The notes beneath the pieces were generated by a model that was not told the DNA's origin, did no database searches, and saw nothing but the letters and a program-made list of their open reading frames with translations. Positions 19,469 to 29,600 of a DNA stretch of 64,000 nucleotides are shown here, piece by piece. The translations under genes and the position numbers were made by a program. Source of the stretch: Lampris incognitus (lineage: Eukaryota > Chordata > Actinopteri > Lampriformes > Lampridae); the NCBI RefSeq assembly GCF_029633865.1, contig NC_079215.1:56408856-56472855 (forward strand), given 5' to 3'. Every line of letters begins with the position of its first letter. Positions within the stretch are counted from its first letter, which is position 1.

Positions 19469-19471
<3 letters not shown>
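17890..19471 (-). mobile_element. Complete Tc1-like transposon, 1582 bp
   Basis: Termini TAC(AC)TGCTCAAAAAAATAAA + GGGAACAC are inverted at both ends, and TA lies outside each end (17888-17889, 19472-19473). The element contains one uninterrupted transposase gene. A second copy of exactly the same length and strand is at 39674-41255, with roughly 15 differences by eye. Confidence 0.95.
18150..19175 (-). CDS. Tc1/mariner transposase, intact, 341 residues
   Basis: One ATG-to-stop frame. Residues 1-50 form a paired-like helix-turn-helix ([18 protein letters not shown]). Residues 51-60 are a basic GRPR/AT-hook-like stretch ([10 protein letters not shown]). A second DNA-binding unit follows to about 120. 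The catalytic DDE domain has D152 (LFTDESRF), D243 (MHDNARPHV) and E278 (NPIEHLWD), with 34 residues between the last two, the DD34E spacing of Tc1 enzymes. The length fits functional family members (about 340). No frameshift or stop is seen. The enzyme cuts and pastes the flanking inverted repeats at TA sites. Several cysteines (residues 68 and 127) differ from Arg in the sister copy and could weaken it. Transcription would be antisense to sh3pxd2a. Confidence 0.93.
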   Translation of the reverse strand: MRRYLQPTEVAQVVQLIQDGTSMRAVARRFDVSPSTVSRAWRRYQETGQYTRRRGGGRRRTTTPQQDCYLVLCARRNRRSTAGALQNDLQQATNVQLSAQTVRNRMHEDGMRARRPQLGPVLTAQHCAARLTFAREHLGWQIRHWRPVLFTDESRFTLNTCDRRERVWRRCGERSAACNILQHDRFGGGSVMVWGGISLEGRTDLYVLARGTLTAIRYRDEILRPLVRPYAGAVGPGFLLMHDNARPHVARVCQQFLYVEGIDAMDWPARSPDLNPIEHLWDIMSRTICQRDVAPQTVQELTDALIQVWEEIPQETIRRLIRSMPRRCRECIQARGGHTHY

Positions 19472-19532
<61 letters not shown>

Positions 19533-19550
19533 TTATATATATTTATATAT
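19471..19550. repeat. (AT)n microsatellite next to the Tc1 copy
   Basis: About 80 bp of AT alternation with three TTTATATATA units. A TA-rich target is expected for Tc1 insertion. Confidence 0.95.
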
Positions 19551-19667
19551 AAATCATGGGTGCTTTGTAAGCGATGAGATACTAGGCGGCTAACTGCTGT
19601 TGAACAATTTAAAAACCAACACCTTTTCTTGCAAGAGAATTCTAACACACAACATTTGAAAATATAG

Positions 19668-20183
19668 TGTTGTGGATTTTTCTTATCCTTTTAATGGGCC
19701 CTTGCCCCAGCAACCTCTGGGAAGAATAATCATCAGACAAATATTGGAGAAAACAGACAATCTTTAATGCATCTGCAGATGGAGAGTCATATAGTCACAG
19801 AAGTCAATCTGTGAGGTTGTGCTCTCCCTTGAGCTGGAGGTAGTGGTTTTTTATAGAGCAGTCTGTCGCGTCATACCCTATGTTCCTTGCATTAACCAAG
19901 GTGTTGTCTTACTAAGGAATGCAGGAAAACATCTACGTTAATCATGTCCTGTGTCCGGTGTGTTTCTGTGGGTCCGTTGCACCTGTCTTCGCTGCACCGG
20001 GCAGTTCCTGGGATGTGGCAACGGGGAGGCAAGCGTGATAACAGTTGGTATGTGGCCCCATCGGAGGCAAGCATAACAGTTGATATGTGTGTCTGCAGTG
20101 AGTGAGAAGTTTCATACACACAGAGAAGTGGAAAACTACACAGTACATACGGAGTGCATATGGAGTACATTTTGTACTCCACA
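19668..20183 (-). mobile_element. 3' LTR of the endogenous retrovirus-like element
   Basis: 516 bp; in element sense TGTGGAGTAC ... ATCCACAACA, directly after the polypurine tract. The bases at about 20115-20180 are missing from the other LTR. Confidence 0.85.
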
Positions 20184-20401
20184 ATTCCCCCCTTTTGTTC
20201 ATTATTGAACAACGAGAGCAATAGGTGACATGGAAATAGTGGAAACCAGCACACATATCACGCGCACACAATAATAAAAAGTAACACGCAACTTAGAAAT
20301 AATACAAATCGGCACACATAACATGCATATACAGAAATTATATACAGACATGAGAACAACCGGAAACGAAAGGTTTAACCAGTGCTCGTCATAAAGTATC
20401 A

Positions 20402-20677
20402 TTCAAACGGGGGAGTCGCTGTCATTGGAGGAAGTGTAGGAGGATTCAGAACCGAAGTCCTTGTGGGGGGGGGCGGGGAAGAGGGGAACAGCAGTGGTGG
20501 AGAGGAGGGAGACGAAACAAGGTCCCCATCCTGTTGGGCAAGGAGGTGATAATACACGAGCTGAGTAGCAATGAGGCCGCGTATCACACGCCGAACTATG
20601 GGCACAATGCAGCAGGTGAGGAGTAGCAGGACACCCAGGAAAAGTGGTGCTGCTTCGGCCAGGCGAGTAAAAGACAT
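20402..20677 (-). pseudogene. Env-like transmembrane C-terminus of the retroviral element
   Basis: The minus frame shows a hydrophobic stretch (LFLGVLLLLTCCIVPIV), then a basic RRVIRGLIATQ stretch and a short Pro/Ser-rich tail. That layout is the membrane anchor and cytoplasmic tail of retroviral envelope proteins, and it sits in the right place, just before the polypurine tract and 3' LTR. Upstream it runs into a LINE-1-type ORF1 fragment in another frame, so the ectodomain is lost. Confidence 0.55.
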
Positions 20678-20689
20678 CAGGACCCATTA

Positions 20690-20900
20690 TCTGCATCAGC
20701 ATCTCCGACATGAACTGCACCGGATCTCTACCGGCCGCTCCACCTTCAGGAATGTTCAGTACATGGAGATTGGCCCTCCGAGATCGGTTCTCGAGGTCGT
20801 CGATTCGGTCCTGCAGAGACAGGTTTTGGGTTCGGAGCATTTTGATGGTGGACTCAGCTGCAGTTAAACGTCCAAAGTTGTCACTGGTTACAGACTCCAC
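20690..20900 (-). pseudogene. L1-type ORF1 (transposase-22 family) fragment
   Basis: LQDRIDDLENRSRRANLHVL and NIPEG ... VQFMSEMLMQIMGPDVF are the coiled-coil to RRM junction of LINE-1-like ORF1 proteins. Its end abuts the Env-like tail. It is a foreign piece within the retroviral element. Confidence 0.75.
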
Positions 20901-21300
20901 AGAGGCAAGGCGATTTCAGACTCTCAAAGCCAAACCCAAACCTGTGGTCTCCAGAGCTAGGAAGCTGGTGCTAGTCTCATCTAGACAACCAGAGGGTCTT
21001 CATGTGTGGAGGATTGGCTGGGCCAGGAGCAGACCACCCTCACCTCCTCTCTCACCCGGAAGCTGACCGGGACACCTTAGAGACCACCCTCACACAGACA
21101 CGGCTCCTAAAGCCGCGTTATGTGGCGGGTTGCTCTTTGTTCTGTGCAGCCGGGAGGTTGTCTTCCCGTGGAGCATACCCCGGGCCCCTGGACCCGGTAC
21201 CACGGGAGTGGGGGTGTTACCCAGCTCATCTGGAGGAGGGGGAGGAGCAGGTGGTGACAATATCTGGAGGGAGAAACTTTCAGAGAGAAACTGCACAACA

Positions 21301-23071
21301 CTGAAAACACTGTCATTCTAGGATCCTGAAGATTCGTAGTCAACTTGATTCAGTGTTCTTCAGATACTTCCGCTATGATCCAGGTTCGTATCCGTTTGCT
21401 TCTTATGAGGTAAAAAATCAAAGAAAACTGTACAGAAGAAGGCTCACAACCGTTCTAGATTTCAATTCCTCAAAATCAAAGAAAACTGTACAGAAGAAGG
21501 CGCACAACCATTCTAGATTTCAATTCCTCATTCCCACTACCCCTCGTTTTACACAAGAACAGAACACATTGTGTCAACCCATTTAACCATGAAGAACAAA
21601 AATGAAATTAGGATATGATCAGTTTGTATGTTAGTTGTTAGTAAACCACAAACAATTTCAAGCAGTGAAATGAATCTGACTTTCATTTCATCCAAGCTGT
21701 TTACAAATGTTCTGAAGTCTGTAATGTTGTAGTTATCTGAAATAAATTCTATTTAAAACTAAAACAGACGAGGGATAATAAAGATAGTTGTTGTCTCAGA
21801 TCCTGAACGTCCAAATAAAACCTAAATTAATAAAATCATAAGGTATCTTGTAAATCATTGAAACAATGAGCTGTTTGAAGACAAGAAACAAATGCCCCCC
21901 ACCTTAACTAAATGAAACAACAAGAAGCCCCTTTCAAGGCCCCAAAAAGAGGGGCGGTGGGGTTTCAAAGGAAAGAAACACTCAATGAACAATACAAAGA
22001 AATTGATGTACCCAGCCAAAACCAAATAAATCAAACCAAAAATGAGTCTTATGAGGAGGCTCAAACTCATGGTAAAAAATAACACAAACATAGCCGTAGC
22101 ATAAACATTTAAAACACATGACTCAGTAGGTTTCATTCATATTCAAATAAAATGTAATTGTCCTCCACACAAGAAATTGTCAAAGAAATGAATACCCTCT
22201 AAAAAAAAAAATCCTAAAATTCACACCTTAGTGTTGAAAAACAAAACAAGTTCAATTTAACACAGAGGTAAGTCAACATAAAACAAATGAAGCAATGGAT
22301 GTCTTCTAATGGAAAGAAAAACAACAGCTTAACAACATAACTGTGGTGTACATTGTCCCTGTTACTCTCAAGGCAACCCCCCATCCCCCCAAGGTGTGAA
22401 GTGGGTAGGCAGTTGGTTCCCACCAGTTATTCTTAAAAATCTCAGTAACAGAAAGAAAAACAGAATAAATAAAATGAAAATATTGCAACTGTGGCGTTGG
22501 ACATAACAGAGTTCTGCTTAACAGTTCAGAAAATGAAACAGGAACAGGAAATCCTTCGGTTTAGGGGAATCCTAAGAGAAGTGAGGACAGGATCAACTTA
22601 AAGTGAAAAATACACCACAAAAACTTTTTCAATGTAAAAAAACAAAAAAACAAATGGATATATCACATTTTAAATGAGGTACCTCAGAAAGAAAAGAAAT
22701 AGATTTCTTGAAAGGATTTGAATAATCAATGCTTCAGGTCGGTGACTTTCTAAAGCCAGTTGTTAATCAAACAGGAACAAAAACAGGGTTGGGTCTGGTA
22801 CGGATGCTAAACGAGGTGGTCTCCGAAAAACCCCTCTCACACCCCAATTGTCAGGAAAACAAAAGGTTTGGAAGAGCCAAAACAAAACCTCCCCCAGCTT
22901 TTATATCCCCATTTAAGCCACTCTCAAGGACTTGCAACTTCTGAACAACACAAAATGGCCAGACGGACAAACACCACAGAACAAACTATGAACACACACA
23001 CAGACAGACAAGTCATGTCAAACACAGAAGCCAGTCAGGGTCAGTCAAGGTGCGGTTTGGTACCAATGGTT
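21301..23071. other. AT-rich non-coding interior of the retroviral element
   Basis: No conserved domain is seen. A 58-bp duplication occurs at 21414-21530. The region may be another nonautonomous insertion, but I could not find its ends. Confidence 0.4.
21414..21530. repeat. 58-bp direct duplication
   Basis: AAAATCAAAGAAAACTGTAC at 21414 recurs at 21472 and the copies match closely for 58 bp. Confidence 0.95.
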
Positions 23072-23362
23072 TCATGTCATAGTCCTCTGTAGCTTTTCTC
23101 TTTCCCTACTTTCACGCTCTTTCTCCCACATTCCCAACATTCTTCCTTGCTCTGCCACATACTCCAACCATGTTGTAGGAATCTTTTCCCTTTCTAAGAC
23201 CTTCGCTTTTCCCTTTTCCATGGACTGTCGGACTTCCATTAGTTTATTCTTGCTCAAAGTTCCTTCAACAGGAAACCCATGATCCTGTATCCAGTCTAAA
23301 ACATGTTTTACCGAGTCTTCACCATATTTCCTTATCATTATCTGGTAGATCGCACCCTCCAT
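23072..23362 (-). pseudogene. Gag-like N-terminal frame of the retroviral element (tentative)
   Basis: A 96-codon open frame begins about 380 bp after the primer-binding site and is rich in Lys/Glu, with a KYGEDSVKHVLDWIQDHGF segment. Its position is where retroviral gag starts, but no conserved motif allows a firm call, and the frame stops early. Confidence 0.4.
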
Positions 23363-23740
23363 ATCTATCGGGGGCAGTTTACTGCCCTTGTTTCTTTTCT
23401 TTTTCTTTTTTTTTTCCTCCTAGTTTTTTTTTCTTTACTTAATCCTACCAGGTAACCACTCTGATTAGTGCGAGACCGAGGGTAAACAGCCGCATTATTA
23501 TCGTCAGTGCACGACCTCATACGCGTTTTAAATGATCATTTTATCATTTAAAGAATCCTGCTTACCCGTGCGATGAATCTCCCAGGGTTTTGCTGAGGAA
23601 TCTCGGCGACACCGACCAAACGGACCACCCGCCTCTCCCTTTCTTCCTCTCAAACCTGCTGAGGTTATTGGGAGATCGGTGACTATGTCCTCGTCCCGAG
23701 ATGATCAGTCAGCCGGTTGTCCGTTGGCGAGCGACGTGAG

Positions 23741-23758
23741 ATCCCACTTCTGACACCA
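23741..23758 (-). other. Primer-binding site (tRNA-Leu) of the retroviral element
   Basis: TGGTGTCAGAAGTGGGAT in element sense, three bases inside the 5' LTR end; identical to those at 841-858 and 5208-5225. Confidence 0.8.
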
Positions 23759-23761
23759 AAT

Positions 23762-24215
23762 TGTTGTGGATTTTTCTTATCCTTTTAATGGGCCCTTGCC
23801 CCAGCAACCTCTGGGAGGAATAATCATCGGACAAATATTGGAGCAAACAGAGAATCTTTAATGCATCTGCAGATGGAGAGACATATAACCACAGAAAAGT
23901 CAGTCTGTGAGGATGTGCTCTCACTTGAGCTGGAGGTAGTGGTTTTTTATAGAGCAGTCCGTCGCCTCATACCCTATGTTCCTTGCATTAACCAAGGTGT
24001 TGTCTTACAGAGGAATGCAGGAAAACATCTACGTTAATCATGTCCTGTGTCCGGTGTGTTTCTGTGGGTCCGTTGCACCTGTCTTCGCTGCACCGGGCAG
24101 TTCCTGGGATGCGGCAACGGGGAGGCAAGCGTGATAACAGTTGGTATGTGGCCCCATCGGAGGCAAGCATGATAACATTTGGTATGTGTGTCTGCAGTGA
24201 GTGAGAAGTTTCACA
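23762..24215 (-). mobile_element. 5' LTR of the endogenous retrovirus-like element, shortened
   Basis: 454 bp; it matches the 3' LTR except that about 66-70 bp of the U3 start are absent. In element sense it begins TGTGAAACTTCTC and still abuts the ATAG duplication. Confidence 0.85.
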
Positions 24216-24759
24216 ATAGATATGTACTGTAAGTTGTGTGTAGTACAATAATAGGGCTGTGGGTAACCAAAATCATCAGTTGACAAGATAACACTTTTAA
24301 TGGCTTGGCTTTTGTTACCTTTTGAGATAAGGTTCAATGAATTTATTTATTTGTGATTTATTTTGCTATTTGCTTGGTGATTTATGTATTTTTTTAACGT
24401 GGACACATAGCAATTCAGCAATGCACTCGTCCCGGAGACTTGTTCTGACATGGTGCAGAACTGGTTTCCTTCACCAGGCAGAGCAGTGCTGCAGGTTCTG
24501 GGCCACTAGCTAGCTAGTAGCGACCGTTCCGTCCATACAGCTGACGCCAGCGAGGCACAGCCGAGTGTAGTGGGAGCCTTTTCACGGCCAAACTGAGCAG
24601 CTCGGCTGTGTTTTGGGGCAGTTGTGTCTCACCAGTCCAGCCCGTGGCCTAGTTTCCCCGGCTAGCTCCTCACGCACCAGGCTCCCTAACTGTGAGAAGA
24701 AACCGGAGAGGTTAAGAGATGGAGGGGAGGGAGGGCGGAGGGGTGAGAGGGAAAAGGAA

Positions 24760-24815
24760 GAGAGAGAGAGAGAGAGAGAGAGTGAGGGCGAGCGAGAGAG
24801 AGAGAGAGAGAGAGA
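24760..24815. repeat. (GA)n microsatellite, interrupted
   Basis: Two GA runs separated by TGAGGGCGAGC. Confidence 0.93.
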
Positions 24816-25198
24816 ATCTGTGACGCCCATTGAATCCCATTGAATCTTGCTCGTTCTCCTTGTGAAAGCAGCTGGAAAAGCTTATCTGCTGAGAGAGGGG
24901 GCATGAGAGCCCGGGCTTTGTCGTACGGAAGTGCTGGTTGGGCCATGGGGGGAGAGCTGGGCGGCTGCTCAGCAAACATGCAGGACACACATGAAACCCC
25001 CCTCTGTCTCGGTGAAACAGTGTGCTCCTCCCGTTGGAGGTGAACAGAAAGCAAGGTTAGATATGGCCGTATTTACTTAAAGCCTCTTTTGCCCTGACGA
25101 GTCCTGGTCCCGTGGCACTTCGTTTTCTCGAGACCCCCGTGTGCTGCTGCAGTGCAGACCAGAGGCCGATCATGTTACTTAGCCCCATAGCACAACCC

Positions 25199-25782
25199 AA
25201 CCCAACTCAAGTCGCTTTTATTTGTGTCGCCCATTATCACACATTACAGATGTGTCTCACACAACATCCTGTCCTCAGACCCTCGCCTCGGATAAGGAAC
25301 AACCCCCTAAAAAAAACCCTTTAACAGGGAGAAAAACTAGGAAGAAACCTCAGGGAGAGCGAGAGAGGAGGGATCTCTCTCTCCCAAGACGGACAACGTG
25401 CAATGCATGTTGTGTTCACACAATTTACACAATACAACACTGAACGGGGATAACACAATTATAACGGGATCATACGATATATGAAGAATATGATGAGGAG
25501 GATGCCAAGCGGTGTCCAGATGCCACCGGAACAGCCCGGGACCCGAGCCACGCGACCACCATCACCATGTAGACCTGACAGGAGGACAGACCACACATCC
25601 ACACAGGGGAGACTCACATCACACCAGTCACACACACGGGAGAAGAGACAAGGACACACATTGGTGACACGTCGGAGTGAGAGAAGGATATAACGTTGAG
25701 ACAGGATGGGGATTTATGCGATCCTGAGGCGTATTTGTAATTCGTGATATTGGGCTACACAAATAAAATTGGCTTGACTTGG
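25199..25782. mobile_element. MITE-like element with about 40-bp terminal inverted repeats
   Basis: The left end AACCCAACTCAAGTCGCTTT + TATTTGTGTCGCCCATTATC is inverted at the right end (GTGATATTGGGCTACACAAA + TAAAATTGGCTTGACTTGG). No coding sequence lies between. Repeats with such ends are common in fish genomes. Confidence 0.7.
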
Positions 25783-26018
25783 TCGGCGGTTTGGATAATG
25801 GATGGGCGGATATCGAAACTACTCAAACATCAATTAGCCTGTCAAACACAGAGTCATATCTGAGTGAGAAGGGTCCCTGTTTGCTAAGGCTTCACCCCAA
25901 AACCGGGGCGTCCATGTTGCACGTGGGTTTGTGATGCCGGGGTCTCAGGATGAACCATTGTTTGGCAGAGTTTAAAAGGCTACATGGTCTAACAGGATGG
26001 AAGGCAGGACTCCAGGGC

Positions 26019-26020
26019 TG

Positions 26021-26084
<64 letters not shown>
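26019..26084. repeat. (GT)n microsatellite
   Basis: About 33 GT units, one GC interruption near the start. Confidence 0.97.
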
Positions 26085-26087
<3 letters not shown>

Positions 26088-26524
26088 AAGTCAGTGAAGT
26101 CATTGTGCGCGGTGCTGTTGGTGGAGTCCTCATGCTGTCACCGATCCCGCCAGAGGCCATGGCTGTGTTTGTGTGCGTCTTCAACCGAGTGCTTGACTCA
26201 GACAGCAGATGTTGTCTTTGTGTCGCGATTTACCGCAATTTCACGGACACGTTGGGAATTGTTTTCCTGTGTCTGACGCAAGATTTGGCTTCTGATCATG
26301 GACATCTTTTTACGGGAGCCTTAAGCTCCCTACGGCGGTGTAGAAACAAAAGCGAGACGTCTCCCGCGCTTTCCCCTCTGCCTCCTCCCAGAAGCTCACT
26401 TTAGAGAGAGTGAAAATGACCTGCCCCCCCCCCCCCACCGCTCTCATCAACTGCTTGCTATTGCACAAATGATTGCATCGTTTAAGGGCAGCTGTGTAGC
26501 ACAGTTGGACAGACACACGCGTGC

Positions 26525-26688
26525 CATGTGTGGCATGGTGTGTGGCATCATGTGTGGCATGGTGTGTGGCATCATGTGTGGCATGGTGTGTGGCATCATG
26601 TGTGGCATCATATGTAGCATCATGTATGGCATGGTGTGTGGCATCATGTGTGGCATGGTGTGTGGCATCATGTGTGGCATGGTGTGAC
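26525..26688. repeat. 24-bp minisatellite, about 6.8 copies
   Basis: Two 12-mers, TGTGGCATGGTG and TGTGGCATCATG, alternate. One unit near 26605 is TATGTAGCATCA. Both strands stay open in several frames. Confidence 0.95.
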
Positions 26689-29600
26689 ACACTCAGCACT
26701 GACTGACTTCTTCATGGGAACAGGAGCTGGTCACTAAGCTGCTGCTGCTGTACCTGCAGCCTGGTCTGCTGTGCTGCATCTCTGTACCACTTAGCGTAGC
26801 TTAGCCAGTCTTGGTCCAGAATGTGTCTGTGTGTGTAAGAGATAAAAGGAGCGGAAGGAAGAGGGAGAAAGGCGGTGGATAAAGTAACAACACAGAAAGT
26901 GGGGGGGGGGGAGTAAAGGTTGGAGGGAGTTAGCGATGTGGAGTTTGGATGACTGTTAATCTGCAAAATTAGTTAAAAAAGATACAGTCTGTGTAACCAG
27001 GCTAGAATTTTCCTTTCTTTCTTTCGGACTAGTTGAAAACGTGTGTGTGTGTGTGTGTGTGTGTGTTTGTGCGTGCGTGTGTGCGTGCGTGTGACCCCGA
27101 GGCTTCTGTGGGTGGGAAGCGATGTGAAAGATGGGAATTTGCTGTGCGAGAACAGCAGCCAGTGGAGGGGAGTGGGGAAGGCAGCGGGGAGGGGGGGCGA
27201 GGTGGATGAAAGATGGATGGCGCATGAAAGATGGATGGTGGCTGGTTAGCCGTTAATAAAGGGGGACGTTTTGGCAGTGATTACACAAACCCACTCCAAA
27301 GCTTTTCCGTAGACCCGCTGCCAAAAGCATTGAATGAAACTGCCGTTAGAGAAAGAATCACACCAGTCACATTTGGTTGGCTATGTAGACACATTTGTCA
27401 GTATTCATTGCCATGTATTAACTTCTTTTACAAGACTAATATGGTGTATTACGACTTTTGACAATAAGGACTGACTCCTGGACGTGGTTAGCCTGGTTGT
27501 GGCGGCATCGGGACAGCCCTCCCAGCTTCATGCCAATAGACTTTCCAGCCATTGACCTTTTTTTGCAGCCATCTCCGTATAAAAGAGTGTGTGGTGTGTG
27601 GTGTGTGGTGTGTGTGTGTGTCTGTTTTATACGTTACTTTAAATAAGACGTTTTAGGCGGGGTTCAGTGCATTTAGTGGCGAGGGCCCACATGCTCTGCT
27701 GGCCAACACCGCCGCGCGCCCTTCTTCTTCTTCTTCCCCGCTTCTTCTTCTTCCCTTGAACAACCGTGACAGCAGGACTCGGCTCTCCTCTCACACCGTA
27801 AGTTCTTCGGTCCATTCTACAACAATTTGTACTCGTCTGCGTGTGCTGTGCTCAGGACGCGTATTGTGTACGGGTTTGTGTCGGCATCCACGACGGCGTT
27901 AAAAAGAGCTAGCATAAAGGGAGCTAGCCTAAGGGAGCTAGCATAAAGGGAGCTAGCATAAGGGAGCTAGCCGTGAATACATGTGTGCGCCATGTGTTCA
28001 CAGCTAGCTCAGCAGAACACGGTGTAATTACATCTGCTACGTGTTCCGTCACAGGGCTGCCATGTTTGTCTCTTATCTCTTATTGTATGCGTGAGTAAGG
28101 CGTGTGTTTTCCCCGTGTGCGTCCTCTGTGGGAATAACAGACGTACGAGGCTTTCGCTGCTTTCTGGGACGCCGAAGCCTCGTTGAAGCCCCCCCCCGCC
28201 TCGTTTCCACGCTCCCTGGTGGTGTTGGTGCATTTTTTTGTTCTTTCCTTTTCTTATCGGGCTTTGGAAACAGCCGACATGTCAGTCATCTCTATAAAGG
28301 GCTGACTTGTGCCGCGGGATAAACATCTGACGTTTCAAGAGAGGAAGTCCACCTCTGAACCAGGGAGAGAACCGCACATCCGATTGATGGCGATGCCTTG
28401 AAACGACCGCGTGGCTTTTGGGGAAGTGCTTTGAACACGTTACCCCAAGTCATACAATAAACCAGCTCATGGACAGTACTGGGACACTGATCTGAACGGA
28501 CCGAGAGGAAAAATCTTGAAAATGGGTTTCACGTGTCATACAACAGGAACAAGCTGTTATATGAGAGACGATTAAAAAGACGAATCCCTTAATAACATTA
28601 AAGCCACCCATCGTATAAAACACAAGTAAGTGGTAATTGTCATCAGTGTTACACGTGCTCTCCTGCTGCCTCATACAGATGGCATTGAATTATGAATCAG
28701 CCTCCTTGTGGTTTTTTTTTAGTCCTCCGTGTCCTTTTCAGCTGTTACCGCCTTCCTTGTTCCAGATGCAGACACCCTACATTTACATTTACATACCAGC
28801 CCGACCTACTTTACTATGCTGATGTTGTGATTTTTCAGCTGAACGTGAAGCTCCACAGAAATGTTAGAAGCAGTGTTTCCCAGGAGTACAAATCGCTTTC
28901 TACCAAGTACACATCGCCTCTTCGCCCTAATTTTACTGCACGCTGGAGTTGTAGAAATGTGGTATTTGTATTTGTCCAGATGTGCTTACTGAGCCAGAGT
29001 ACCTCGCTGCCACCCAGGAGATGGACGTTTTCCTCATGCTTCCACGCCAGATCATTTGTCCACATGCCCACAAACATGTGACGTTGGGAACATGTCAGAT
29101 GTTCACGTTATGTTCATGAACCGCTTAAATGACTTTTTTTTTTGAATTTGTCAAGTCAGCTCATCCTTCATTTTATTTTGTGGATTATATCATTCGTTGA
29201 TTGATAAATTTTGGGTTGTTTCCTTGCCGACACTGGACGAGGCTTTTCCTTGTTCTCCAAATGTTAAATTCAGGATATGTTGGCTCAGCTCGGCACTGGT
29301 GACTGGGTGTACATGAGGTATGAGTCAGCCCGTAAAACATTAGCTGTTTTAGATGTTGTGGAAATATTTGCCAGTCGTCTTAATGACAAGATGGAAAACC
29401 TCCTTAGGTGTCAAAATACTTAGATTTTCAGCCCTAAGCACACGTTGCACAGGATCGAGTGTTGGTTCTCTGATAAGTTTAAATCGAGGAATGATGTTTG
29501 CCACTGTTTAGTTGATTCACATGATGCTGCAGCAGTCTGTATTGTCACGATTTACTGCCTATTTTGGGTTAATGCAGACTATTTTGGGGAACTGGGAGGG

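Larger units (their letters stand above)
19668..24215 (-). mobile_element. Endogenous retrovirus-like LTR element, 4.5 kb, decayed
   Basis: Two related LTRs (19668-20183 and 23762-24215) flank about 3.6 kb. The 4-bp duplication ATAG is at 19664-19667 and 24216-24219. A leucine-tRNA primer-binding site lies at 23741-23758 and a polypurine tract (AAAAGGGGGGAAT in element sense) at 20184-20196, so the element reads right to left. Inside are a short gag-like frame and an Env-like membrane-anchor tail, but no protease, reverse transcriptase or integrase. It is therefore largely deleted or was a nonautonomous passenger. Confidence 0.85.

Noticed and set aside
20403..20900. 165-codon frame as a single real protein
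   Set aside because: It fuses an L1 ORF1 piece to out-of-frame Env-like sequence; a chimera of relics, not a gene.
27700..27840. Possible alternative first exon ending at a GTAAGT donor
   Set aside because: Only a GC-rich patch and one donor-like site; no open frame that would join exon 2 in phase, so not annotated as an exon.
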